From CAYSLC01 sp964431545 (GTDB lineage Bacteria; Desulfobacterota; Desulfobacteria; Desulfobacterales; JAABSP01): a stretch of 10,395 nt of DNA. A program made the translations under genes and the position numbers. Positions 1-5,750 of the stretch are shown one piece after another (the stretch's first letter is position 1; every line of letters begins with the position of its first letter). The stretch is taken from positions 1 through 10,395 of the forward strand of contig CAYSLC010000194.1 in assembly GCA_964431545.1 (NCBI GenBank), read 5' to 3'. The notes below the pieces were generated by a model. That model saw nothing but the letters and a program-made list of their open reading frames with translations. It made no database searches and was not told the origin of the DNA.

Positions 1-859
1 CGCTGGCGTCCGCCGTGATAAAGGGCAGGTTGACGTCGGTCTCCATGGAGGTGGAAAGCTCCATCTTGGCCTTTTCGGCGGCTTCCTTCAGGCGCTGTAG
101 GGCCATCTTGTCGTTCCGCAGGTCGATCCCCTGGTCCTTTTTGAATTCATCGGCCAGGTGATCGATGAGCCGCAGGTCGAAATCCTCCCCGCCCAAGTGG
201 GTGTCCCCGTTGGTCGCCTTCACCTCGAAAACCCCTTCGCCGATCTCCAGGATGGAGATGTCGAAGGTGCCGCCCCCCAGGTCGAACACCGCGATCTTCT
301 CTTCGCTCTTCTTGTCGAGGCCGTAAGCGAGGGATGCCGCGGTGGGCTCGTTGATGATCCGGAGAACGTTGAGTCCCGCGATCTTTCCTGCGTCCTTGGT
401 GGACTGCCGCTGGCTGTCGTCGAAGTAGGCGGGGACGGTGATCACGGCGTCGTTGACCTTCTCTCCGATGTATTCTTCGGCGGTATGTTTGATGTCGGCC
501 AGAATATAGGATGAGATCTCCGCGGGGCTCAACTGCTTGCCCTGGAGATTGATCCGGATGTCGCCGTTGCTGGCCTCTTCGATCTTGTACGGCAGGATTT
601 TGACGTCCTTCTGCACCTCCGGAGCCTTGAACTTCCGCCCGATGAGCCGCTTGACCGCGAAGACCGTGTTCTCCGGATTGGTGATCGCCTGGCGTTTGGC
701 GATCTGCCCCACGAGACGCTCGCCGCTGTTGGAGAATGCAACGATGGACGGCGTTGTCCGCCCGCCCTCCGGATTGGTGATCACCTTCGGATCACCCGCC
801 TCCATGATTGCCACACACGAGTTGGTGGTTCCCAGATCTATGCCGATAATCTTGCCCAT
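1..859 (-). CDS. dnaK: Chaperone DnaK (Hsp70), N-terminal part, cut by window edge
   Basis: Hsp70 chaperone: its ATPase cycle drives binding and release of unfolded cytoplasmic polypeptides, with GrpE as nucleotide exchanger and DnaJ as co-chaperone. Only residues 1-286 (most of the nucleotide-binding domain) lie in the window; the reading frame is open at base 1. Visible landmarks are the phosphate-1 loop GIDLGTTNSCV (residues 6-16), Lys70, the linker-proximal Pro143 and Arg151, INEPTAASLAYG (169-180), the phosphate-2 loop DLGGGTFD (193-200) and NGDTHLGGEDFD (217-228). The ATG start at 859-857 is set by a strong Shine-Dalgarno AAGGAGGA (874-867), 7 bases upstream. It is colinear with E. coli DnaK apart from a short deletion near residue 207. 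Asp147 replaces the usual Asn of the YFND motif. It lies 148 bases after grpE on the same strand and is presumably cotranscribed with it; dnaJ may follow outside the window. Confidence 0.98.
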   Translation of the reverse strand, partial: MGKIIGIDLGTTNSCVAIMEAGDPKVITNPEGGRTTPSIVAFSNSGERLVGQIAKRQAITNPENTVFAVKRLIGRKFKAPEVQKDVKILPYKIEEASNGDIRINLQGKQLSPAEISSYILADIKHTAEEYIGEKVNDAVITVPAYFDDSQRQSTKDAGKIAGLNVLRIINEPTAASLAYGLDKKSEEKIAVFDLGGGTFDISILEIGEGVFEVKATNGDTHLGGEDFDLRLIDHLADEFKKDQGIDLRNDKMALQRLKEAAEKAKMELSTSMETDVNLPFITADAS

Positions 860-1007
860 TTGTCTCTCCTCCTTAGGAATGCGAAAAAAATTCTCTGGTC
901 TCCGGCCATCGCCGGTGGGTTTTCCCTCAACGCGGCCCGCGGTCCCCGATGGGCCTCCCTGTTGTAAAGTATCCCCCCGCGGTGCGTTCTTTTTTTTTCA
1001 TTTTGAA

Positions 1008-1658
1008 TCAATTCGATTCCTTGCTGGACACCACCACCATGGCCGGCCGGAGCAGGCGATCGTGGAGCATGTATCCTTTATGGAATTCTTTGATGACCGT
1101 ATTTTCCGGATGGTCGGCGGAAGGTTGCCGCATGGCGGCTTCATGGAATGATGGGTCGAAGGGCTTGCCCACGGATTCGATCGGCTCCACGCCGAACTTC
1201 TCCAACACTTTCAGGATCTCCTTGTGGGTCATCTCCACCCCTTCGATGATGCAGGCCTCGGTCCCGCTGTTCTCATGGAAGGATTCGATGGCCCGCTCCA
1301 GGTTGTCGACAACCGGCAAAAGAGCTTTGAGCAGACTTTCGTTGGCGTATTTCCTGAAAGCCTCCGTCTCCCGGGCGGAACGTTTTTTATAATTTTCGAA
1401 CTCGGCGGATACCCGGAGCAGGCGGCTGTGAATGTCCTTCGCCTCCTCTTGGGCCTTCTCCAGCTTGGCGCTCAGCGCCTCCTCATCCGGATCTCCGGCC
1501 GGCCGCCCCTCTGATTCATCCACACCCGCGTCATTGCCTTCGGTCTCCAACGCCTCGCCGGGGGCCTCTTCGATATCTCCCTCCCCCAAGGCTTCAGCGG
1601 CTTGATCCGCGGCCATGACGCTTTCGTCATGGTTCGTCTTCTGATTTTCGGCTCTCAT
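1008..1658 (-). CDS. grpE: GrpE, nucleotide exchange factor for DnaK
   Basis: GrpE is a homodimeric cytoplasmic co-chaperone that releases ADP from DnaK and acts as a thermosensor. The 216-residue product has the family layout. An acidic, low-complexity N-terminal tail covers residues 1-62. A long coiled-coil helix of about 63-125 contains the conserved SAEFENYKKRSARE (84-97) and LLPVVDNLERAI (113-124). The C-terminal beta domain carries GVEPIESVGKPFDPSFHEAAM (156-176) and GYMLHDRLLRPAMVVVS (195-211). I chose the ATG at 1658-1656, preceded by AAGGAGAG (1677-1670). The longer in-frame TTG at 1763 lies inside the putative -35 box and would add 35 residues unlike the family. The length matches typical GrpE. 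It is first in the grpE-dnaK unit, downstream of the SRP RNA gene, and hrcA is absent from its usual upstream place. Confidence 0.97.
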   Translation of the reverse strand: MRAENQKTNHDESVMAADQAAEALGEGDIEEAPGEALETEGNDAGVDESEGRPAGDPDEEALSAKLEKAQEEAKDIHSRLLRVSAEFENYKKRSARETEAFRKYANESLLKALLPVVDNLERAIESFHENSGTEACIIEGVEMTHKEILKVLEKFGVEPIESVGKPFDPSFHEAAMRQPSADHPENTVIKEFHKGYMLHDRLLRPAMVVVSSKESN

Positions 1659-1735
1659 AAGAATATCTTCTCTCCTTCGATTCCTCCGTAAGATTTCACT
1701 GGCGTCCGATGGCACAGACCCGTTGTTGATACACA

Positions 1736-1763
1736 ACAATAATACCCGATGAGTTGTTGTCAA
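1736..1763 (-). promoter_or_regulatory. Putative grpE-dnaK promoter with TTGTTG/CAACAA half-sites
   Basis: Read on the minus strand, TTGACA (1763-1758) is followed after 16 bases by TATTGT (1741-1736), a good sigma70-type promoter that would start transcripts near 1729, about 70 bases before grpE. The -35 could also be read as part of a CTTGACA sigma32-like element, but the CCCCAT-type -10 of that class is absent. The core is decorated with three half-sites: TTGTTG at 1723-1728, CAACAA at 1734-1739 and TTGTTG at 1754-1759 (plus-strand coordinates). The first pair forms a 6-base perfect inverted repeat with a 5-base spacer straddling the -10 and start region. The last touches the -35. This looks like an operator, but the regulator is unknown. 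Confidence 0.55.
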
Positions 1764-1870
1764 GTTAGTAATTTATAAGTCAAAATGGTTCTTTGAGCGG
1801 CCCAGATGGGAAAGGGGCGCGTCCGGATCGGGGAGGAAATGAAAATGAGGAATTGGAGGCTGCAATGCGG

Positions 1871-1884
1871 AAAAAAGGTTGCGC
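1871..1884 (-). terminator. 3' end and T-tract of the SRP RNA
   Basis: On the minus strand the 3' arm of the terminal helix, GCGCAACC, is directly followed by six T residues (1876-1871). The closing helix of the SRP RNA followed by a T-run looks like an intrinsic terminator or processing end, although its partner arm lies about 240 bases upstream rather than in a compact hairpin. Some readthrough into grpE, whose promoter begins about 110 bases further on, cannot be excluded. Confidence 0.5.
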
Positions 1885-2132
1885 ACCCCCTATCGAATCT
1901 TCTCCCCGAGACGCCCGGACCATCGGTATGACCGGGATCGATCCGCGACACAGACGCCTTCACTTATCGCTGCTTCCTTCCGGACCTGACGAGGTTCGTG
2001 AGTGTCTGTTGCGCGGCGGCCGGTCAGTGACGGCCAGCAGGCATCCAGGATAAGATCCTCCAGGGGGGATTCAGCCCCGCATAAAGCGGATTTCGGGTAA
2101 AGGGCACCGCTAACTCCCCGCCTAGCGCAACC
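1877..2132 (-). ncRNA. ffs: Signal recognition particle RNA, long form with Alu-type domain
   Basis: This is the RNA scaffold of the signal recognition particle; with Ffh it targets ribosomes making membrane and secreted proteins to FtsY. The diagnostic Ffh-binding hairpin lies at 1990-1969 on the minus strand: GTCAGGTCC, GGAA tetraloop (1981-1978), GGAAGCAGC, flanked by ACGAACC and GATAAG as in other SRP RNAs. Helices around it include ACAGAC with GTCTGT and TGACCGG with CCGGTCA. The RNA continues upstream into a long-type 5' domain with GAGTTAGCGGTGCCC and AATCCGC, which resembles the bacterial Alu domain. Its ends pair perfectly: GGTTGCGC (2132-2125) with GCGCAACC (1884-1877). ATGCCTG pairs with CGGGCGT (two G-U pairs at least), and GAATC with GATTC, in the central arm. 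The length of about 256 nt exceeds the ~114 nt E. coli 4.5S form. End points are set from the terminal helix and the T-tract. Confidence 0.92.
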
Positions 2133-2139
2133 AGAACGA

Positions 2140-2167
2140 AGTATAATGCATCACCATGGCTTTTCAA
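2140..2167 (-). promoter_or_regulatory. Promoter of the SRP RNA gene
   Basis: On the minus strand, TTGAAA (2167-2162) and TATACT (2145-2140) are separated by 16 bases, a near-consensus sigma70 promoter. The first base of the inferred terminal helix (2132) lies 7 bases past the -10 box, the expected place for a transcription start. This agrees with the RNA 5' end predicted independently from base pairing. Confidence 0.75.
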
Positions 2168-2239
2168 GGAAAAAAAAGAGCCCGGCGAACCCGACGGCGC
2201 CGTTCGACTTCCTCTGATACTTGGTTCCTTCAACATTGG

Positions 2240-2268
2240 TTGACATCCGAGGCGCCCGTCGATACTCT
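2240..2268 (+). promoter_or_regulatory. Putative promoter of the tilS-ftsH-folP unit
   Basis: TTGACA at 2240-2245 is a perfect -35 box; after 17 bases comes TACTCT (2263-2268), a weaker -10. Transcription would begin near 2275 and give a leader of about 77 nt. It is divergent from the SRP RNA promoter, whose -35 box starts about 70 bases away. Confidence 0.5.
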
Positions 2269-2277
2269 TTGCCCGTC

Positions 2278-2325
2278 CGGTGGAACGCAGAATGCCCGGG
2301 ATCCGCCGAATTGCCGTTTCCACCG
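2278..2325 (+). promoter_or_regulatory. Leader hairpin in front of tilS
   Basis: CGGTGGAA (2278-2285) and TTCCACCG (2318-2325) are perfect 8-base inverted arms around a 32-base loop; inside the loop CGG-GAT-CCG can pair again. If transcription begins near 2275, this hairpin would sit at the very 5' end of the mRNA. It is followed 13 bases later by seven T residues (2339-2345). That distance is too long for a standard intrinsic terminator, so a role in mRNA stability or translation control is only a guess. Confidence 0.35.
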
Positions 2326-2351
2326 AGTGATCCAAACCTTTTTTTGTCCGC

Positions 2352-3773
2352 ATGCCAGAGCGCTTGATCCATCTTGTTGAAAAGACCATCCAAAGGCACC
2401 GGATGGTGGCGGAAAACGACCGGGTTCTCATCGGCGTCTCCGGGGGCCCAGATTCGGTCTGCCTGCTCCACGTCCTGTGTTCCCTGATCCCCGGCGCGGC
2501 GCTCCGTCTCGGCGTGGCCCATGTCAACCATCTTCTGAGAGGAGAGGAATCGGACGCGGATGCCCGGTTCGTCCGATCCCTTGCAAGGAGGATGGAGCTT
2601 CCCTGTTACGCGACGGCCGTGGATGTGGCCGCGTTCAAACGGCGCCACCGCCTCTCCCTGGAGGAAGCGGGGCGGCGGGTCCGGTATCAGTTTCTGGAAC
2701 GGACGGCCGCGGAAGAAGGGTTCCAAAGGATCGCCACGGGTCACCAGAGCGACGACGACGCCGAACTGATTCTGATGTTTCTTCTCAGGGGCAGCGGCAC
2801 CAAAGGGCTTTCGGGAACTTCGCCCACCAGGGGAGACCGCTTCATCCGGCCGCTGATCCATGCCCGGCGGTCCCGAATCCTCGATTATCTGGACTCTCAC
2901 GGGCTGTCGTATATCACCGACGCCACCAATGAGGATCCCCGTTTTCTCAGAAACCGGATCCGCCATCGGTTGATCCCGCTACTGGAGGACCAGTACAATC
3001 CGAACATCACCGATGCGTTGCACCGTCTCGCGCGGATCTTGAGATCGGAGGAGGAATGGATGGACAGGTTGGCCGATGCGGCCTTCGAAAAAGCCGGCCG
3101 CCGGGTGGAGGCCGGGGAGATCTCCCTGTCCGTCACCGCGCTCAAACAGATGGAAAACGCCCTGGCGCGGCGGGTCATCCGCAAAGGAATCCATCGGATC
3201 AAGGGCGACCTGAGACGGATCACCTTCGCCCACACCGACGCCGCCCTGGAGGCCGTCGAATCTCCGAACGGGAGCAAACAACTGGACCTGCCGGAGGGCA
3301 TCCGGTTGATCCGCGAGGAGGAGCGGTTGCTCATCGGGAACCGGACCGATGGTGAAAAAGCCGAGCCCGAGGGCCAACCCATTCGTCCCCTCCAGGTGGA
3401 TCGCCCCGGTCGCCTGCCCGTGCCAGAGATCGATGCCGTCCTCGAGTTTTCGATTCTCCCCGGAATCTCACCCGATGAGATTCGGTCGGCGGGCAAGCAG
3501 GTTGCATTCTTCGACCTCGAAATGGTAGGATTCCCGCTGATCATCCGATCCCCCGTCTCGGGTGATCGATTCCAGCCTTTTGGGATGGCGGGCTCGCAGA
3601 AGCTCAAGGATTTTTTCATCAACAACAAGATCCCCCGACATCGACGGAGGCGGATACCGCTTTTGGTTTGGGAGGATCACATTCTCTGGATCATCGGATT
3701 CAGGGCTTCCGCACTCGGTCGGGTCCGGCCATCGACCCAAAAAGTGCTCAAGGTCGAACTTTTTCTTGCCTAA
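2352..3773 (+). CDS. tilS: tRNA(Ile)-lysidine synthase TilS
   Basis: TilS uses ATP and lysine to convert C34 of the CAU-anticodon tRNA-Ile to lysidine, switching it from Met to Ile charging and AUA reading; it is normally essential. The 473-residue protein shows the N-type ATP-pyrophosphatase P-loop SGGPDS (30-35), AHVNHLLRGEESDAD (56-70), GHQSDDDAE (130-138), RPLIHARR (166-173) and DATNEDPRFLRNRIRH (190-205). A middle substrate-binding domain follows, then the C-terminal TilS domain GDRFQPFGMAGSQKLKDFF (404-422) with IPRHRRRRIPLLV (427-439). The length fits full-size TilS. The ATG at 2352 is the first start after an in-frame TGA. It has no Shine-Dalgarno sequence and is preceded by a T7 tract, so expression may be weak or unusual. 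In the DD-containing motif the common Gln and Thr are replaced by Asp and Leu. It is followed 58 bases later by ftsH. Confidence 0.95.
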   Translation: MPERLIHLVEKTIQRHRMVAENDRVLIGVSGGPDSVCLLHVLCSLIPGAALRLGVAHVNHLLRGEESDADARFVRSLARRMELPCYATAVDVAAFKRRHRLSLEEAGRRVRYQFLERTAAEEGFQRIATGHQSDDDAELILMFLLRGSGTKGLSGTSPTRGDRFIRPLIHARRSRILDYLDSHGLSYITDATNEDPRFLRNRIRHRLIPLLEDQYNPNITDALHRLARILRSEEEWMDRLADAAFEKAGRRVEAGEISLSVTALKQMENALARRVIRKGIHRIKGDLRRITFAHTDAALEAVESPNGSKQLDLPEGIRLIREEERLLIGNRTDGEKAEPEGQPIRPLQVDRPGRLPVPEIDAVLEFSILPGISPDEIRSAGKQVAFFDLEMVGFPLIIRSPVSGDRFQPFGMAGSQKLKDFFINNKIPRHRRRRIPLLVWEDHILWIIGFRASALGRVRPSTQKVLKVELFLA

Positions 3774-3793
3774 TACCCCTGCGTGGTTATATT
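3766..3793 (+). promoter_or_regulatory. Putative internal promoter for ftsH
   Basis: TTGCCT (3766-3771), 16 bases, then TATATT (3788-3793) form a plausible sigma70 promoter overlapping the last codons of tilS. It would start near 3800, just ahead of the strong ribosome binding site AGGAGGT (3818-3824). It would allow ftsH to be made independently of the poorly initiated tilS. Confidence 0.45.
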
Positions 3794-3831
3794 AGACTAT
3801 TTACCAATCATCGTTTCAGGAGGTAAACCTT

Positions 3832-5682
3832 TTGAACCCGTTCTATAAGAATCTGGCGTTATGGCTTGTCATCATCCTTATGATGATCATGCTCTATAAC
3901 CTTTTCAATCAGCAGCATCCGGCCGATTCCAGCGTCAGTTACACGGAGTTTCTCTCCATGGTGGGCAACGGACGCGTTTCGGAGGTGGTGATTCAAGGGC
4001 AGGAACTCTTTGTAACGGATGCCAACGGAAGCCGTTTCAAGATCTACGCGCCCCAGGACAACGATCTCATCGGTCTGCTGCGGGAAAAAGGGGTCACCAT
4101 CAAGGCCAAACCCCCGGCGGAATCGCCGTGGTTCGTTTCGGTTCTGGTCTCCTGGTTCCCCATGATCGTGCTCATCGGGGTCTGGATCTTCTTTATGCGC
4201 CAGATGCAGTCCGGCGGCGGGAAGGCGTTGTCCTTCGGCAAAAGCCGGGCACGTCTGCTCTCCGACCAGGCGGAAAAAGTGACCTTCGAGGATGTGGCCG
4301 GGGTGGATGAGGCCAAGGAGGAACTCGAGGAGATCGTTGAATTCCTGAAAGATCCGAAGAAGTTCACCCGTCTGGGGGGAAGGATTCCCAAAGGAGTGCT
4401 CCTCATGGGACCCCCGGGGACGGGCAAAACCCTCCTGGGACGCGCCATCGCCGGAGAGGCCGGCGTTCCCTTCTTCAGCATCAGCGGCTCCGATTTCGTG
4501 GAGATGTTCGTGGGCGTCGGGGCCTCCCGGGTGCGGGATCTTTTCGTCCAGGGGAAGAAAAACGCCCCCTGTATCATCTTCGTGGACGAGATCGACGCTG
4601 TGGGCCGCCACCGGGGCGCAGGCCTCGGCGGGGGCCACGATGAACGCGAACAGACCCTCAATCAACTGCTGGTGGAGATGGACGGCTTCGAATCCAATGA
4701 AGGGGTGATCCTGATCTCCGCCACCAACCGGCCCGATGTCCTCGATCCCGCCCTGATGAGACCCGGCCGGTTCGATCGGCAGGTGGTGGTCTCCCTTCCC
4801 GATATCCGCGGGCGGGAGAAGATTCTGAAGGTCCACATGCGCAGGACCCCCGTCGCCTCCAGTGTGAATGTGATGGTGCTGGCCAAGGGGACACCGGGAT
4901 TCTCCGGAGCCGATCTCGAAAATCTGGTCAACGAGGCGGCGTTGCTCGGCGCCAAACGGAACAAGGACAAGATCGACATGGTCGACTTCGAGGACGCCAA
5001 GGACAAGGTGTACATGGGCCTGGAGCGTAAGTCCAAAGTCATCTCCGAGGAGGACAAGAAGACCACGGCCTACCACGAAGGGGGGCATGCCATGGTGGCC
5101 CGCTTTCTGCCGGGCACCGACTCCGTCAACAAAATCACCATCATCCCGCGGGGCAGGGCCGCCGGCGTCACGTGGTTTCTTCCCGAGGAGCGGGACTTCA
5201 AATTCAAGGATCAGCTGGAGAGCGAACTCTCCGTGGCCTTCGGAGGCCGGGTCGCCGAGGAGCTGGTTTTCGGACGCATCAGCACCGGGGCATCCAACGA
5301 TATCAAGCAGGCCACCGATATCGCCCAGCGGATGGTTCGGTCCTGGGGAATGAGCGAATCCCTGGGCCCGCTCTCCTACGCCAAGGGAGAGGAACAGATC
5401 TTCCTGGGCAGGGAAATCGCCCACAATCGGGACTATTCCGAGGAGACCGCCAGGAAGATCGACGAGGAGATCAGCAAGCTGGTCAACAACGCCTACTCCA
5501 GATCCAAACAGGTCCTCGAGGAGAACATGGATATCCTCCACAAGCTTGCCGAACTCCTGCTGGAAAAGGAGACCGTCCTGGGAGAGGAACTCGACGAACT
5601 GATCGTCTCCCTCCGGCCCGGCGTCGAACTGCCGTTCAGCCGCCCGGCGGACGGCGGCGGGAAAAAGGACAAGGGGGAATGA
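3832..5682 (+). CDS. ftsH: ATP-dependent zinc metalloprotease FtsH
   Basis: FtsH is a hexameric inner-membrane AAA+ protease that pulls out and degrades membrane proteins and regulators; in E. coli it destroys sigma32 with help from DnaK. The 616-residue protein has TM1 (about 8-25), a periplasmic domain (about 30-100) and TM2 (about 102-122). Its AAA module carries Walker A GPPGTGKT (193-200), pore motif FVG (226-228), Walker B IIFVDEID (248-255) and arginine fingers R310 and R313. The protease domain has the zinc motif HEGGH (415-419) and the third ligand Asp490 in TGASNDIKQATDIA. The start is TTG, backed by AGGAGGT 7 bases upstream and by the correct TM1 position. The C-terminus is a short charged tail. 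HEGGH instead of the usual HEAGH keeps all catalytic residues. The stop overlaps the ATG of a 23-codon mini-ORF that leads to folP. Confidence 0.98.
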   Translation: MNPFYKNLALWLVIILMMIMLYNLFNQQHPADSSVSYTEFLSMVGNGRVSEVVIQGQELFVTDANGSRFKIYAPQDNDLIGLLREKGVTIKAKPPAESPWFVSVLVSWFPMIVLIGVWIFFMRQMQSGGGKALSFGKSRARLLSDQAEKVTFEDVAGVDEAKEELEEIVEFLKDPKKFTRLGGRIPKGVLLMGPPGTGKTLLGRAIAGEAGVPFFSISGSDFVEMFVGVGASRVRDLFVQGKKNAPCIIFVDEIDAVGRHRGAGLGGGHDEREQTLNQLLVEMDGFESNEGVILISATNRPDVLDPALMRPGRFDRQVVVSLPDIRGREKILKVHMRRTPVASSVNVMVLAKGTPGFSGADLENLVNEAALLGAKRNKDKIDMVDFEDAKDKVYMGLERKSKVISEEDKKTTAYHEGGHAMVARFLPGTDSVNKITIIPRGRAAGVTWFLPEERDFKFKDQLESELSVAFGGRVAEELVFGRISTGASNDIKQATDIAQRMVRSWGMSESLGPLSYAKGEEQIFLGREIAHNRDYSEETARKIDEEISKLVNNAYSRSKQVLEENMDILHKLAELLLEKETVLGEELDELIVSLRPGVELPFSRPADGGGKKDKGE

Positions 5683-5750
5683 GCCGGCCGGAACCTGCTT
5701 CGGCCCCCATCATGGTCTACCGCGCCGCCACAGAGGGGGATCCACCGTGA
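5679..5750 (+). other. 23-codon bridging mini-ORF between ftsH and folP
   Basis: An ATG at 5679 overlaps the ftsH stop (ATGA) and opens 23 codons that end at a TGA overlapping the GTG start of folP (GTGA). A GGGGG stretch (5673-5677) sits just upstream of the ATG. The peptide (MSRPEPASA...EGDPP) resembles nothing I recognise. Its likely use, if any, is to carry ribosomes across the 64-base gap for translational coupling of folP to ftsH. It could equally be chance in a GC-rich spacer. Confidence 0.3.

Noticed and set aside
999..1001. 24-codon ORF starting ATGAAAAAAAAAG between grpE and dnaK on the minus strand
   Set aside because: It has no ribosome binding site, and its composition is unlike a real peptide; it looks like chance after an A9 run.
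1008..1763. Longer grpE beginning at a TTG at 1763
   Set aside because: The extra 35 residues would start inside the -35 box and run through the promoter and operator-like repeats; the ATG at 1658 has a Shine-Dalgarno sequence and gives normal length.
1723..1763. CIRCE/HrcA operator upstream of grpE
   Set aside because: The TTAGCACTC...GAGTGCTAA arms are absent; the repeat actually present is TTGTTG/CAACAA.
1793..2053. Short open frames over the SRP RNA on both strands
   Set aside because: The sequence is explained by a structured RNA with paired ends, promoter and T-tract. The frames have no family resemblance or ribosome binding sites that would compete.
2168..2216. Intrinsic terminator or tRNA 3' end on the minus strand before the SRP promoter
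   Set aside because: There is a T7 run and a GGTTCG motif, but only a 5-bp CGGCG/CGCCG stem and no cloverleaf upstream, so neither is supported.
2151..2966. 271-codon open frame on the minus strand across the tilS start
   Set aside because: It overlaps the TilS P-loop region, lacks recognisable motifs and also covers the tilS promoter and the SRP promoter. A shorter start within it (ATG near 2244) has no ribosome binding site.
3859..5541. 560-codon open frame on the minus strand opposite ftsH
   Set aside because: It is the antisense shadow of ftsH, rich in Gly, Asp, His and Leu as expected from complementing a GC-rich gene, with no domain signature. FtsH itself is unmistakable.
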